Position numbers and translations under genes: made by a program
Shown here: positions 44,330 through 56,353 of the stretch, in pieces
Numbering within the stretch: position 1 is the stretch's first letter
Layout: each line of letters opens with the position of its first letter
Assembly: GCA_022495995.1 (NCBI GenBank)
Contig: JAFEMH010001358.1
Coordinates: forward strand, 423,016-487,015
Length of the DNA stretch: 64,000 nucleotides
Source of the DNA: Adenophora triphylla var. japonica
Lineage: Eukaryota > Streptophyta > Magnoliopsida > Asterales > Campanulaceae
Direction: 5' to 3'
Notes under the pieces: model-generated
The model's database searches: none
Seen by the model: only the letters and a program-made list of their open reading frames with translations
Told to the model about the DNA's origin: nothing

Positions 44330-45470
44330 TGAAGGGAGAAGAATCAGAGAGATCATCATCGAATCCCTGGAATTTCGAGACGGACCAGAAATGAAGCCTG
44401 TAGATGAGCTAGAAGAGGTAGTCATTAATCCTGATTATCCCGAACAAAAAATCAAGCTAGGAGGCCAGCTATCACAGGAAGAGAAAGAAAGAATCATATC
44501 CCTCTTGAAAACAGTCTCGACGTCTTTGCTTGGAGAGTCGAAGACATGAGGGGAATCAATGAAGAAGTAGCCCTCCACCGCTTAGAAGTTGATCCTCTAG
44601 CGAAGACCATCTCCCGCACAAGGAGAAATTTTGCAAGGGACAAGGAGGAAGCTATAAAAGAAGAGGTGCGTAAATTACTCGCTGGAATAATTCGCGAAGT
44701 TAAATACCTGTGTGGTTGGCTAATGTCGTTATGGTGAAGAAGCAAAATGGGAAATGGCGTATGTGCATAGACTTCACCGATCTAAACAAAGCTCGCCCCA
44801 AGGACAGCCTATCCTCTCCCGTAATCGACAAGTTAGTGGACTCCATTTCGGACACCAAACTCTCGGCTTCTTAGATGCCTACTCGTGCTATCATCGGATA
44901 AAAATGGCGAAAGAAGACATCGAGAAGACTCGCCTTCAAACACCCGTGGGAATTTACTGCTACATTATGATGCCTTTTGGGCTCAAGAATGTTGGTGCCA
45001 CTTACCAACGGATGGTAAATCAAGTTTTTGCAAGTCGAGATAGGGAGAAACATGGAGGCTTATATTGATGACATGGTCATAAAGACCAAGGAAGGCAAAC
45101 ACGTTCGACCTAGAAGAAACCATTCATAACCTCCGAGCCAACAACATGAAGCCGAATCCAAGCAAGTGCGTGTTCGGAGTTATCGCAGGAAATTTCGGGC
45201 TTCATGGTTTCCCAAAGGGGGATTGAAGCAAACCCGAAAAGATCAAAGCTCTCATTGACATGAAGGAACCTACCACCATCAAGGAGGTCCAAAGACTTAA
45301 TGGAAGAATTGCGGCCCTTGGAAGATTCATCGCGAAGTCACGCGAAAAGTCACCGCCTTTCTTCAAGGTATTGAAGGGTACCAAGAGCTTCTCTGGACTC
45401 CTGAATGCTCGGAAGCATTCCTCCGGTTGAAGGAGTACTTGGGTTCCCCTCCCTTGCTTAGCAAATCCGA
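44330..45470 (+). pseudogene. Reverse transcriptase of the Gypsy element (frameshifted)
   Basis: RT blocks lie in changing frames: HRLEVDPLAKTISRTRRNFA, then GIIREV.. WLANVVMVKKQNGKWRMCID, DLNKARPKDS, DAYSCYHRIKMAKEDIEKT, MMPFGLKNVGATYQRMVNQV and AYIDDMVIKT, the catalytic YIDD near 45062-45075. At least four frame breaks (about 44535, 44712, 44855, 45035) lie between them. Remnants of the connection domain (KIKALIDMKEPTTIKEVQRL-like, then LNGRIAALGRFIAKS) follow to about 45340. Confidence 0.85.
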
Positions 45471-45639
45471 CCACCGGTGAGATGCTATATGTCTTCCTAG
45501 CCGCCATCGATCACGCCGTCGCACTGTCTTGGTTCGAAAGGATGAAGGAATTCGAAGCCAGCCTATTATGTCTCAAAGGCCCCGTCCGATGTGGAAAGCA
45601 GATATTTCAATGTGGAGAAGATAGCATACGCCCTAGTCA

Positions 45640-46200
45640 TTGCCTCAAGGAAGGCTGCGTGCATACTTTTACCACGCACACCCTATCACCGTCTACCCCA
45701 ACGAACCATTGAAGAAAATCCTTCACAAGTTGGACGGCTCGGGACGTCTCCTTAATTGGTCAATCGCTCTAACGGAGTTTGATATCACTTACCAACCAAG
45801 GAAGACCCTCCTAGCACAGCCTTTGGTTGACTTCATGGTCGAGACCGCCTTTATGGGTGAGCATCTCCCCACCTCCCTAAGCAAAACGCGCCAGGAGGAA
45901 AAAGACTCTCCCATTGAACTCCCATCCAACTGTTGGATCCCGTATACGGACGGATCGGCTACCAAGGAAAGAAGCGGAGCGGGAGTAGTACTAGCAAGCC
46001 CGAGAAGGAGAATATACTATACAAGATGCCATCCGCTCGGGTTTCACGCCTCTAACAACCAAGCCGAATACGAGGCTCTCATATTTGGCATTGAGTTGGC
46101 CTCCTTCTATGGAGCAACTAAGGTGGCTGCTTTCTGTGACTCCCCGACTTGTTTGTCAAACAAGTGAAAGGAGAATATAACACTCAAGATGTCACCCTTG
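45640..46200 (+). pseudogene. RNase H of the Gypsy element
   Basis: An open frame of 175 codons. The end of the RT connection (HPITVYPNEPLKKILHKLDG, RLLNWSIALTEFDITYQPRK) is followed by RNase H with WIPYTDGSATKERSGAGVVL, the Glu in NNQAEYEALIFGIELA, and VAAFCDS. After CDS the frame breaks (expected QLVVNQVKGEY-like text resumes near 46140-46175 in another frame). Confidence 0.88.
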
Positions 46201-46559
46201 CCAAATATAGAGACTGGTCCTAGATATGACGAAGAAAATGGAATTTTTCGAGCTCGAAGCGAATAGGAAGGGAAGACAACCAAGTCGCAGACGTTCTCTC
46301 CAAACTAGCCACCATGGACGTGTCTCTGCGGAGACCAACCCATATGTAGTTTATGCCGAGGAACCCGCGTACGAAAGATTACAAGTCATGCTTCGGACGA
46401 GGAAGAGAGATGCTTTGGATCGATGACTACATCGAATACATTGAGAAGGAGAAACTCCTGTAAGACGATGCTCGAGCCAAGCTTATCAAGAAGAGGTCTC
46501 CAAGATTCGTGGTGATGAACGGAATCCTCTACCGAAGATCTTTCACGAAGCCCCCGCTA

Positions 46560-47640
46560 AGGTGTGTCTATCCCAAGGAAACCGAGAACCTCCCGGCGTA
46601 AGTACATGAAGGTGTTTGCGGCGGACACCCGGGGCCGAACCTTAGCCGACAAAATCATATCGCTAGGTTACTACCGGCCAAACCTAAGGGAAGACGCGCA
46701 TGCCTATGTTCGAAAATGTGACAAATGCCAAAGGTTCTCGACATTCCAAGACTACTGCAGGTCGAGCAAACACTTGTAATACCTACGTGGCCATTTGATA
46801 TGTGGGGGATCGACCTCATTGGACCCTTCCCACCCGCCCGTGGTAATTGCAAGTACGTGATAGTAGTGTTGATTACTTCTCCAAGTGGATAGAAGCCAAG
46901 GCATTAGCCAAGATAACGGAAGAGAATGCGATCAACTTTGTTCATGACAACATCCAGTGCGAGATTTGGCCTTCCGCATACAATTGTTTCGACCATGGCC
47001 TCCAATTCTCCACGGCATTTACAACCCGAATTGGGAAGAGTCAAAGTACGCCATGCAAAATCTTCGGTTAGCGGACCCCAGAGGCAACGGTCAGCGAAGG
47101 CGCCAACAAGCTGGTCCTAACCGCCCTCACCAAGAACCTTGAAGGACGCGAGGGTAGATGGTTGGACGAACTTCCCCCTAGCTTTATGGGCTGTTCGCAC
47201 AACCACCCGGGGCAACCGGGAAACCCCATTCGCACTAACTTTCGGTTACGAGGCTATGGCACCGGCGAGAGATGGCCATCCCTACGGTAAGGAACTCCCA
47301 TTATGATAAGCAAGTCAACAAGGTCAATAGGCTCCTAGACCTGGACACGATAGATGAAAAACGACTAGGCTGCGCGAGATGAGGATGGTGAATTACAAGC
47401 AAAGGACCAAGGCATATCACGACAAGAGGGTCATCAAAAGAGTATTCCAAGTGGGCGATTGGGTACTTAGAAAGATCGAAGCCTTTGGTCGGAAAGCGAG
47501 AACAAAACAAACTGCTCCCCAAATTGGGAAGGTCCACATGTCATCACTCAAGTCATTCGAGAAGGGACCTACAGATTAAGGACCAAGGAGGGGAAGGATC
47601 TCAAGCATCCATGGCATTCCGACAACCTTAGAAAATATTA
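46560..47640 (+). pseudogene. Integrase of the Gypsy element (frameshifted)
   Basis: The HHCC domain is readable across frames: HEGVCGGHPGARTLADKIIS, then GYYRPNLREDAHAYVRKCDK with CQRF. The catalytic core follows with WPFDMWGIDLIGPFPPARGN and VDYFSKWIEAKALAKITEEN, then a broken GLP / second-Asp region near 46960-47010. C-terminal text includes QRTKAYHDKRVIKRVFQVGD and WVLRK near 47395-47470. Four or more frame breaks are present. Confidence 0.85.
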
Positions 47641-47859
47641 TCACTAGTCTAGTTTATTTTTGTAATAGATTAGCTCTTTATTTTCGGTCTTTTATTTTCG
47701 GTCTTTTGTTTTCTTTTTGTCTGTTTAGTTGATAGGATTGCAGTTTGATGTAATCACATTTCAGTTCTACGAAAGCAGTTTCTTCCAACATGCAAAGCAA
47801 CTATCTATCAGCTCTTCACCCCAGCACAGGAAGATGAGGGCATTACCTCGCATTCTCCC

Positions 47860-48300
47860 GATACACAAATAGCCAAGACCAAGGATCTTCCTTGGCACGA
47901 TGGCTTACCAATTGCCAAGACCAAGGATCTTCCTTGGCACGATGGCTTACCACATGCCCAAGACCAAGGATCTTCCTTGGCACGATGGCTTAACACTTGC
48001 TGGGCACCGAGGGTCCTCCTTGGCCTCGATGGCTTAACAATTGCGAAGACGAGGTCCTCCTTGGCACGATGGCTTACCACGGCGGCCAAGACCAAGGATC
48101 TTCCTTGGCCTCGACGGCTTACACACCCGCCAAGACCGTGGATCACCTTGGCCTCGACGGCCCTCAATATATCCCTGCCGGGCCCACCTTGATGCGCAGG
48201 ATACCATGTGCCCAAGACCAAGGAGCCACCTTGGCCCTGAGCTCTGACTCTCTAGTCAAGGATCCATCTTGACTTAGGAGACTAACGGCCAAGGCCTAGG
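47860..48300 (+). repeat. Tandem repeats with CCAAGGATCTTCCTTGG palindromes
   Basis: Units of roughly 42-62 bp each contain CCAAGACCAAGG, ATCTTCCTTGGCACGATGG and CTTACCA. The first three copies are nearly identical and later ones diverge. The core CCAAGGATCTTCCTTGG is a near-perfect palindrome. Tandem repeats between pol and the 3' LTR are typical of Tat elements. Confidence 0.9.
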
Positions 48301-48632
48301 ACTTTCCTCGGCCTAATGGCTTGATAAACCTCCCACCATGAATCTACTCTGATTCAAGTTTACAACATTCAAAGCCGAGGAAAACTTCCTCGGCCCAAAT
48401 AAAGTACGAGTATAGTTACGGTAGGAATCTTCCTCGGCCTAAACACTTGCTCCACAAGGAACAAGGGACCTTCCTCGGATCCCACATTCCTAAGGCTAGT
48501 GCATAGCATACAAAAATATAATCAAGTCAGTAAAGTGACAGAATAATGACAAAGGATTTTTTCATTGATTTTCAAATGGAAATTACAAGATCCTATTGTC
48601 TATTACAAGAAACAAAAAAGGAAAAAACTATC

Positions 48633-51600
48633 CTAAGATGGCTGAGCATCCTCAAAAGGCTCTTCTAGCCAGCTAGTATTGTTGGAGCCAGATGGAGGAA
48701 GGGTTGTTTGATGGGCTTGAGCATCAGCTTCCTCGGCTGTTCCCCTTCCCTCGGCCTCTAGGTCCTCCGGCTCGTCGGCGTCTTGGATCGCCTCCACTAG
48801 GTCTTTAATATTGCCGGGGACAACAGAAGCCGGCTTCCACACTTCCCTACAAGCATGGGCATCCTTGGCAGCTATCAGCTCCAGGTTGCTCTCAGAATAA
48901 GGGACTAAGTGATGGAGGGCCCTGACCTCCTCGGCATATTGATCCCGGCATATTAGCTGGGCAATCTTGTTGATGTCCAGACCAGTGGAGGGATCAGCTA
49001 AAATGCTCCTGGCCAAGTGGAGGTAGCCGTCCTCGAACATGGTGGCTGTTTGCTCGTCAACAGCCTCTCTGAAGGCGGCGGCCATCATAAGTTCTTTGAA
49101 AGCCGAGCTCTCCTTGAACCGAGCTACGGCCTCTTCCTCCCTAGTTGGAAGGGTAGCTTCCAATCCTCGGCACTTGGCCTCGGCTTCCTCGGCCTTGGTG
49201 CGAAGCTCGGCCTTATCTCGCCTGGCACAGGCAAGCTCTTCATTTTTGAGCCGGAGATGTTCCTCGGCTTTTGACCTTTCTTCCTCGGCCCTTTTTACCT
49301 CGGCCTCAACCTTGGCCTTGGCAGCGACAAGCTCGGCATCCTTGGCTTCTAAAAGTTTAGCCAAGGAAGATTTTCTTTTTCGCTCTTTGCTTGAGCGCCT
49401 TGGCCTCATTCGGGCGCCTTGTCTTCTTCTTGGCCGCCACGTTCTCGTACGCCGTGGCCCGAAGCCAACCGAAAGATAAAATTATCGTTAGGAAGACAAA
49501 TCCAATATCAAAGATAATAACCCAAGAAAGGGATCAACATTTACCTCTGCAGCGGGAGTCCCTTGTGGCAAAGCACGGTATCTTCATTAGGACCCTCTTT
49601 GCGAAAGGGTTTCATAAGCATCCTCGTCCATGGCCCTTTGGATGGGAGCTCGGCCCAATCTCACCAAGGGTCCCTCCCTTGCCAACGGGAGTCCCTTAAG
49701 ACGAGGAATGCCAAGGGACATATTTTTGCCGGCTCATCGGCCTCTTCAATAGTCTTGGTAGCTGGCCCGAACGGCCGGAGGAGGGGAGCATCAACTTCGG
49801 GGCCGCACTAACGCTTGCCGTTGTGGCAGTCGGCTCCTGCCGCCGGCACTGAGTTCTTTTGGAGGACCTCCTTTGGACGAGGTTAGCGTCCCCGGTTGCT
49901 TCTTCCTCGGCATCAACATGGAGGCTATGCCCCTCTACAGTTGATGGATTGGATTGATTGGATTGATTATCAGCAGTAGGATCCTCGGCATCCACTTCCC
50001 CGTGCAATTTAAGGGGGAGGGGTTGGTCAGTCTGAACATTAAGGATGAGGTTACGAGCATTAGTATCCTCCCTCCTTTCTGTTAGAGCGGCTTTCTTGCT
50101 CAACCTCCTCTTCCTCTTCACTAGCTCCTGAGGGCTCAATCTCTCCATTGCAAGGGTAGCTTCTTCCTCGGTGGTCAGATCTGTGAAAGACAAGGAAGAA
50201 ATGGTCAAGTACGAGCAAGGAAGCCCAAGGTCAAGTACGAGCAAAATAATATGACAAAAATTACAAGTGTTAAAGATAAAAATTTACGTCCAACAATGTT
50301 AGGTGCTCCAATACATTGGTCACGGGGACGCTCATCATGGCACCTGATACAATCCTCGTGAAATACGAAGCCTGGATGTACCGTCCAATCGTTGAAGCGA
50401 CGTCCTCTTTTAACATTTACGAGGGGAGCTACCCCGTCCTCGTTCCCCGGCATCAATCCTGCCTGGATATAAAAATGGTCCGAGGATTCGACTTGCTTCC
50501 AGTCCAGGACCCCTACCCTAGCAAACTCTTCCAAGCGTCTAATCAAATCTTTGGTCCACCCATATTGTTGGACGGCAAATGAGGAGGTTGGATCATCACA
50601 AGGAGACTGGTACTCCCAGCCTTGGCGGCTCTCAACGCGGATAACGTGGTTATCCCAGCCTGGAACTTTACTAGACATGGGGAGGAGCAATTTTGGTTTC
50701 CTATTGGCACTCCTAATTACTACCAGCCATTGTTCCTTGATGACTTGGACAATGTAGAAGTGACGGAAGGCTCCCATGGTCGGCTCATAGCCTAAACTAC
50801 GGCAGAGAATGATAAAGCTAACCAAAACCCTAGTACCATTGGCTCCTAGCATGGCCGGCACCGCCTTTACGTCGTCCAAAAACTCACAAATGAAGGGGTC
50901 TAGGGGAAGACGGAGTCCTTGTTGGAACTGTTTGAAATAAAAATGGACGTAATCTTGGCTATAATAGAAGGCCGTCTCTTCTTTCTCCGTCTTCGGCTCT
51001 ATCTTGCCCATATAAGTTAATTTATATTCAGCACGATCCACTTTGTACTTGGAGTACAACTTCTCAATCATGGGATCCCCAGGTTTTGGTGCCCTCTCAA
51101 TTTGCTTTCCTCGGCTACCTGCTCCTCGGCTTCTTCGTCGGACAAGGCGGGCATCAGCTTGAGCACCTTCAATGAAGGCATTAACTATTTGAGTAGACGA
51201 GGAGGGCTCTCCTTCTCTTCCCGTCATATCTGCATAAAGACGAGGAGACCAAATTATTAACCTCGTCAATGGCTGATTAAATGACGGGGAAGGAAGATTC
51301 CCTCCTCGTCATTCCATAAGGCCGAGGAAGGAAGATCTCCTTCCTCGTCATTTCATAAGGCCGAGGAGGGGCCGTACCTCATGAGACGCTCACGCATTTC
51401 GCGATTGGAGGCCGGGTAGAACAGTTCGATGTGCTCCACCATCTCAGCCCTATCCCCAAACACTATAATATTTGGTGACCCAGAATCAATCCTATCTATC
51501 CTTGTGGAATCCGGGTATTGGATGAATAAACGAGAGCGACCATAACCCCTCAACTGCTTGCTTATATCATCCAAGGTCAGCATCAACCATGGACCCCTTT

Positions 51601-51680
51601 CTCTTCGATAAACCCTCAAATTTCCAGTATGATATCCATAACGGAATCGGGAGAATGGTCCCAAGATCTAGCCATTTCTA
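48633..51680 (-). pseudogene. Antisense extra gene of the Tat element (gypsy-type transposon protein)
   Basis: Minus-strand frames form a likely spliced gene: 51680-51373 (RVYRRERGPWLMLTLDDISK), about 51227-50285 (MTGREGEPSSS, KYKVDRAEYKLTYMGKIEPK, DYVHFYFKQFQQGLRLPLDP, FICEFLDDVK), about 50180-49696 (acidic and basic, EELVKRKRRL-like), and 49409-48633 (long Lys/Glu/Ala coiled coil AKLLEAKDAELVAAKAKVEA, then AAFREAVDEQT). The LPLDPFICEFLD text is typical of the family annotated as putative gypsy-type transposon protein, which Tat elements encode in antisense between integrase and the 3' LTR. Splice sites near 51373/51227 (AGG|GTAC; TGCAG|ATATG) are plausible but unproven. Its function is unknown. 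Confidence 0.75.
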
Positions 51681-52271
51681 AGGGAATCAAAAACGAAGGG
51701 GAGTTCATTCAATATTCCGTAAATTTCATATAAAAATGCAAAGAGAATTAAAGAACTGAAGTTTTTAAAGTTTTTATCAAGAAAAGCTTCAACCTTCAAC
51801 AATGGCGGTTCTTGGCATGGACAAAATCACTCCTAAACCACTAGAAAAATTTGGGACATGAAAGGAAGTGTGAGAAAAGAGAAAATTCATACACGAGTTG
51901 CAAGAATGAAGGGAATCGGTGCAAAGCAACTTCGCCGGAAAAACAAAGCTCGCCCGAACTGGGGATGAAAGTTCTTTGTGATCGCACAGGAATCTCTCTC
52001 GCCTTTGCTCTCAATTGCTTGGGGTTTGTAAAGAATGAAATGAAAAGGGTTTTAGTTTTTATACCCCTCCAATCCGGTCAACCCGTGGGTAAAGTAAAGA
52101 TCCAGTCCGAGTCCCAAGAATTAAATGCGAAATGATAGGTTCAAGGCATGACGAGGCGGGGGCCCCCGAATGGCAACCGTCGGTCATATGAAGCGACGGC
52201 CAGGGACACGTGTCGAACTGTTCGTATTCCATATGCCGAGGGCGAGCTAACTTTCTATTCTTCTAAGCCGA

Positions 52272-52291
52272 GCTAGAAAGTTGGGGGCCAC
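52272..52291 (+). other. Polypurine tract region of the Gypsy element
   Basis: AGAAAGTTGGGGGCCAC precedes the 3' LTR start TGAACGG directly. Confidence 0.7.
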
Positions 52292-53050
52292 TGAACGGAA
52301 TAAACCGAGCTACGAGCTTGGGCTTGCCCGAACCTGGGCCCAACTATATTGGGCCATGGATATTATATATTCATCAAGTATTAGGGCCGAGCATTATCTT
52401 CCTCGTATGCTTGGGAACATTTACCTTGACATTATGTCGCTATTCTTGAGCCGGCTGTCTCGGTTACCGAGGATAGAAAAGTCCTTTGCTCGGCATGTCA
52501 CCAATTACCGAGGAAACAAAAGTATTCTCCCCGGCATAATTTCATGTCGGTCATTCATCAAGTGACGAGGAAGCAGGATCGTTCTCCTCGGCACATTTGC
52601 CAAAGGCCGAGGAAAAACATTTACCTTCCTCGGCGTTAGGCTAGCGGTATCTACAGTCCTTATCAAACAAGGATTCTACAATCATTATCCAATCAGGAAT
52701 ACTACTTATCAACATCAATTCAAGTCAAACAATGACTCCTCAACAAGATATAATTCTATTAGAATTATATCTTATCTCTTTACAAGTTTATTCCAACATG
52801 GATTCTTTCAATCCATTCCTATAAATACAAGCCCCATGGCTCATTATTCGGTACGTTACTTTTTACATTGGAGAAACTCTGTCAATTTGATTTCTCTAAT
52901 ATCAAACCGTGAACTTACTCTCACGCCGGAGGGCCTTTAGCCGGATCCGCCCCGGCTTAGTTTACGTGTTTTCTCTTATTTTCAGGCCTTGCAATCGCCG
53001 GAGCATTCGACGCTTGGATTTGGGCTGATTTGACGATTTTGGCATCATCA
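52292..53050 (+). repeat. 3' LTR of the Tat-type Gypsy element
   Basis: 759 bp, nearly identical to the 5' LTR with scattered substitutions and small indels (for example CTCAACAAG for TCAACAAG). It is followed by the GGTAC duplication. Confidence 0.95.
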
Positions 53051-53234
53051 GGTACTATTAACTTTTGATTGAACTTGGCTAATAATTTTATGTTAAATTT
53101 ACTATTCTAATGTTAATATATAAATTGTTATTGATAATACTCTTAATATAATACTCGTAACAAGTTTTAAAAGTTTATTCTAATAATAAATAGGGCTATT
53201 AGACTTCTCAACTTTGAAATCATTAGTTTTTTAT

Positions 53235-53520
53235 ACTCCCTCCGTCCCAATAAGTGCTTCACCCTTTTGGGTGGGCACGCAAATTATGAAAATGGGAGGA
53301 AAAAAAAATGTTGTGAGTGTAATTTGAAAATAGGAGAGAGAATTAGTGGAGGGAATAGTAAATTATAATGGTGTTGTGAGTATTAAAATAATGTAGGAGA
53401 GAGAATGAGTGGAGGAAATAGTAAATATTCTTTGCCAAAAAAGAAAAGGTGAAGCTTCTAAGTTCTAACGAGACGCCATTTTGGGTAATTAGTGAAGCTT
53501 TTTTTATTGAGAGGAGGGAG
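53235..53520. mobile_element. Stowaway MITE, first of an inverted pair
   Basis: Ends CTCCCTCCGTCCCAATAAGT and TTGAGAGGAGGGAG are flanked by TA. The interior is the reverse complement of the MITE at 53619 (GTAAATTATAATGGTGTTGT against ACAACACCATTATAATTTAC). Confidence 0.9.
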
Positions 53521-53618
53521 TATTAAAATTGAATCTTTAATTTGTAATAAAATAAATGCTAACACCTACAAAAACTATTTGATGTGAACGCTCTCAATGC
53601 TTTATTGACAAATATATA

Positions 53619-53894
53619 CTCCCTCCGTCACAATAAAAGCTTCACTAATTATTCAAAAGGGCGTCCCGTTAGAAGCTTCACCTTTCCTTTTTTGGCAAAG
53701 AATCTTTACTATTTCTTCCACTAATTCTCTCTCCTACATTATTTTAATACTCACAACACCATTATAATTTACTATTCCCTCCACTAATTCTCTCTCCTAT
53801 TTTCAAATTACACTCACAACATTTTTTTCCCCTCCCATTTCCATAATTTGCGTGCCCACCCAAAAGGGTGAAGCACTTATTGGGATGGAGGGAG
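53619..53894. mobile_element. Stowaway MITE, second of an inverted pair
   Basis: Ends CTCCCTCCGTCACAATAAAA and TTATTGGGATGGAGGGAG are flanked by TA. About 98 bp separate it from the oppositely oriented copy on its left. Both sit in the right arm of the split Helitron. Confidence 0.9.
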
Positions 53895-54129
53895 TATATC
53901 TTGATTTATATAAATTTATATATTTTTCACAATAAAATATAGTTTAACTGAAATAAAAAAATTATATGTGAAGGTCCAACTCTTAATGTAAATGTAAAGT
54001 AGATTTTAAAAAAAATGTAAATGTAAAGAAGATTTCAAAAAAAAAAATGTAAATGTAAGGAAATATTTGATTATTAAATTCTAATAATAAAATTTAAATA
54101 AGCCGTGCATCGCACGGGAATTAATCTAG

Positions 54130-55220
54130 TTTTATAGAAATACAATTAACACACAAACCGCTAAAATACATTCATTAAAAATACTAATACATTAATTATA
54201 ACAGTTATTATTAAGCATAAAGAGTAGGGAGGTGCTATTGCCACTAAGTTTTCTACTTATCCACTACAATTTTTGTAAATTGACATAATTAGCCTTCGAT
54301 ATTTAAGGAATTGATGAAATATCTCTGGAAGATACTTACATACACTACAAATTTTACTTATCAACTACATTTCTTAATAAAATTTTAATTAATTATGATC
54401 ATTTAACATTATTTGTCTTCAAAATACTTACCTTAATTAATAATGAATTAATTTTTTAGAATAAACAATTCTTTTGATTTTCCTTTTGAACCAAACAAAT
54501 TTTTTTTTTGTTTTTGTATTTAATCTTTCGATATTCTTAATTTACTATAAAGGAAAAAACATTTGTTAGTAAAATCACCACTTGCTTTAATATTTGAAAA
54601 AAATAAATACTAGTAATATATATTATAAATTTTCCCACATAATAGACTTTAGTTTTGTTAATATATATTAAAATATTAATTAATACACTCACCACTTACT
54701 TTCATAGCAAAAATTATTGTTACAATTATAATTTCTTCACCACTTTGTATAATCATTTTTTCTTTCTCTGTTTATTTCAGTTTATTTGAGACTCAAATAA
54801 AAAAATTACCAACATAAATGAAGATTTTAATTTCATATAAAATAGTTAGGTGATGATTCAAATAAATATATATTTGTTTCATAGCAATTTCTTATTAAAG
54901 CATTTATTATCTTAACATGATTAAAATAAATTATTTTGGAGAAGATAAAATAAACAATATTATGTTGTTTTAATGTAATCTCTTTTAAGATAAACGTAAA
55001 GTAAATGATCAATTCACTATAAATACAATGAGCGCAGTAGCCATTGTTTACCATTGCGCTCATTGTATTTATAGCCCCTCGAAAGTATAATTTTGTGGGA
55101 ACAAGTACAGAGAGGTTGAATGCTACTTCTCCATTATCGCCATAGGTCATTTTCTGGGTCCCTCCCTTTCCCTCTCGCAATCAGACATGCACCAATTTTT
55201 TAGCTTTATTATTAAAAAAA
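54130..55220. other. AT-rich intergenic sequence
   Basis: No gene is seen. Near 55014-55070 the sequence AATACAATGAGCGCA and its inverse TGCGCTCATTGTATT form an inverted repeat around a short loop (TATAAATACAATGAGCGCAG ... TTGCGCTCATTGTATTTATA). Confidence 0.6.
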
Positions 55221-56353
55221 CTAGATTGACTTATGCGATCTGACATTCTTGTATATTGAATGAAAAAAATTGGTAACTAAAAAAAAAGCGTTTATACATT
55301 ATGTAATAATTTCTTAAAGACTACATTATCAATACATAAAAATTAGAAAACAATAAATTCGGAATAAAACAAAAATCATAAGGATTATGCATTTCTCTAT
55401 ATACAATTCTGTAGTATTTTATCATTTAAAAAATTTAAATAAAACACACGAACATGTTTATGAAATACGAAAGAAGTTATTTAAATCAGTTAAAAAAATG
55501 TGAAGATTGGAAATCTAGTAAAAAGAAAGGTAATTTTTTATTTATTTTTGATAAAGAGAAATTTTTAAATAAAAACAAAAGCCTTTTCAATTAAATGCCC
55601 AAAAGGATAGTACAATTATCTAATAAAAATTAATATCATACTTTTTCAAATGAAAACTTTCAATTAACTCATGCTCGTACATCAAAAAAATTATGTCATA
55701 ATTATTTACATTAACTCATTATGCACATAATTATGATATTTATTTTCAATTTAACTTATTTAATTTTTAGAAGACAAATAAAAATACTAACAATTTCGTT
55801 AAATGAAAAAAAAAATCCCCAAACCCCCCACTTCCTCATCAAACTCAACCCACTTGTTCATCTCCCTCTTTTAAAATACCAATTTATACTATCTTTATTT
55901 ATTATAATATTGACATACAATTCAATAAAAATTGTAAAAATGATGGTCATTTTTTCCGATATTCGTCTTTATAAATAAACGATATTTTGAGCCGAATAGA
56001 GAAATCGACAAATTTATTAATACTTCATTTACTATGCTTCAAATAGTATTTTTAAAAAAAAATTAAATAAATTGTATGATATATCGAACTAAAAAAAAAA
56101 AAACCCATCCGCCTTCACGCGCCATTGTCGGCGATTGACGTACTGGCGCCAAGGAAATGTCCTAAACGCCCTTGAACAAACGAACGACACGTGTCCTCAT
56201 TTCCAAAAAAAAAAATGTGAAGAAAATATACGACAATCACAGATCGCCACACATCTTTTCAGCCGAAATTTTTGCCTTTTTGCCACTGCGTGAATTGACG
56301 AAATTGCCCCTGAATCCCCCTTTAATTACCGCAACCTTGTTATTATATATAGA
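55221..56353 (-). mobile_element. Probable Helitron on the minus strand
   Basis: On the minus strand TCTATATATAATAACAAGG follows an A and resembles Helitron 5' ends. At the other end ATCGCATAAGTCAATCTAG is followed by a T and resembles the right arm of the usual hairpin plus CTAG (compare ATCGCACGGGAATTAATCTAG at 54109, first bases). The left hairpin arm is not preserved. No coding sequence. Confidence 0.45.

Larger units (their letters stand above)
40302..53050 (+). mobile_element. Ty3/Gypsy retrotransposon, Tat-type, with an antisense extra gene
   Basis: The LTRs (757 and 759 bp, TGAACGG...CATCATCA) are flanked by the 5 bp duplication GGTAC at 40297-40301 and 53051-53055. In between lie gag, protease, RT, RNase H and integrase pieces in Gypsy order on the plus strand, then a tandem repeat region, then an antisense spliced-looking gene, then the 3' LTR. 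The 12.7 kb size, tRNA-Asp-like primer site and antisense ORF between integrase and 3' LTR fit the Tat/Retand group. All pol domains carry frameshifts, so this copy is not autonomous. Confidence 0.95.
39469..54129 (+). mobile_element. Helitron split by a nested Gypsy element
   Basis: The 5' end is TCTATTACATATTACTAAAA after an A, followed by text common near plant Helitron starts (CACCAGCTGACATCATCG). The 3' end is the hairpin CCGTGCATCGCACGG, then GAATTAATCTAG and a T. The sequence between is one Helitron of about 1.9 kb once the 12.7 kb Gypsy insertion (40302-53050 plus one GGTAC duplication) is removed. Its right half also contains two Stowaway MITEs. No Rep/helicase coding sequence is visible, so it is non-autonomous. 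Pairing these two ends is an inference. Confidence 0.7.
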
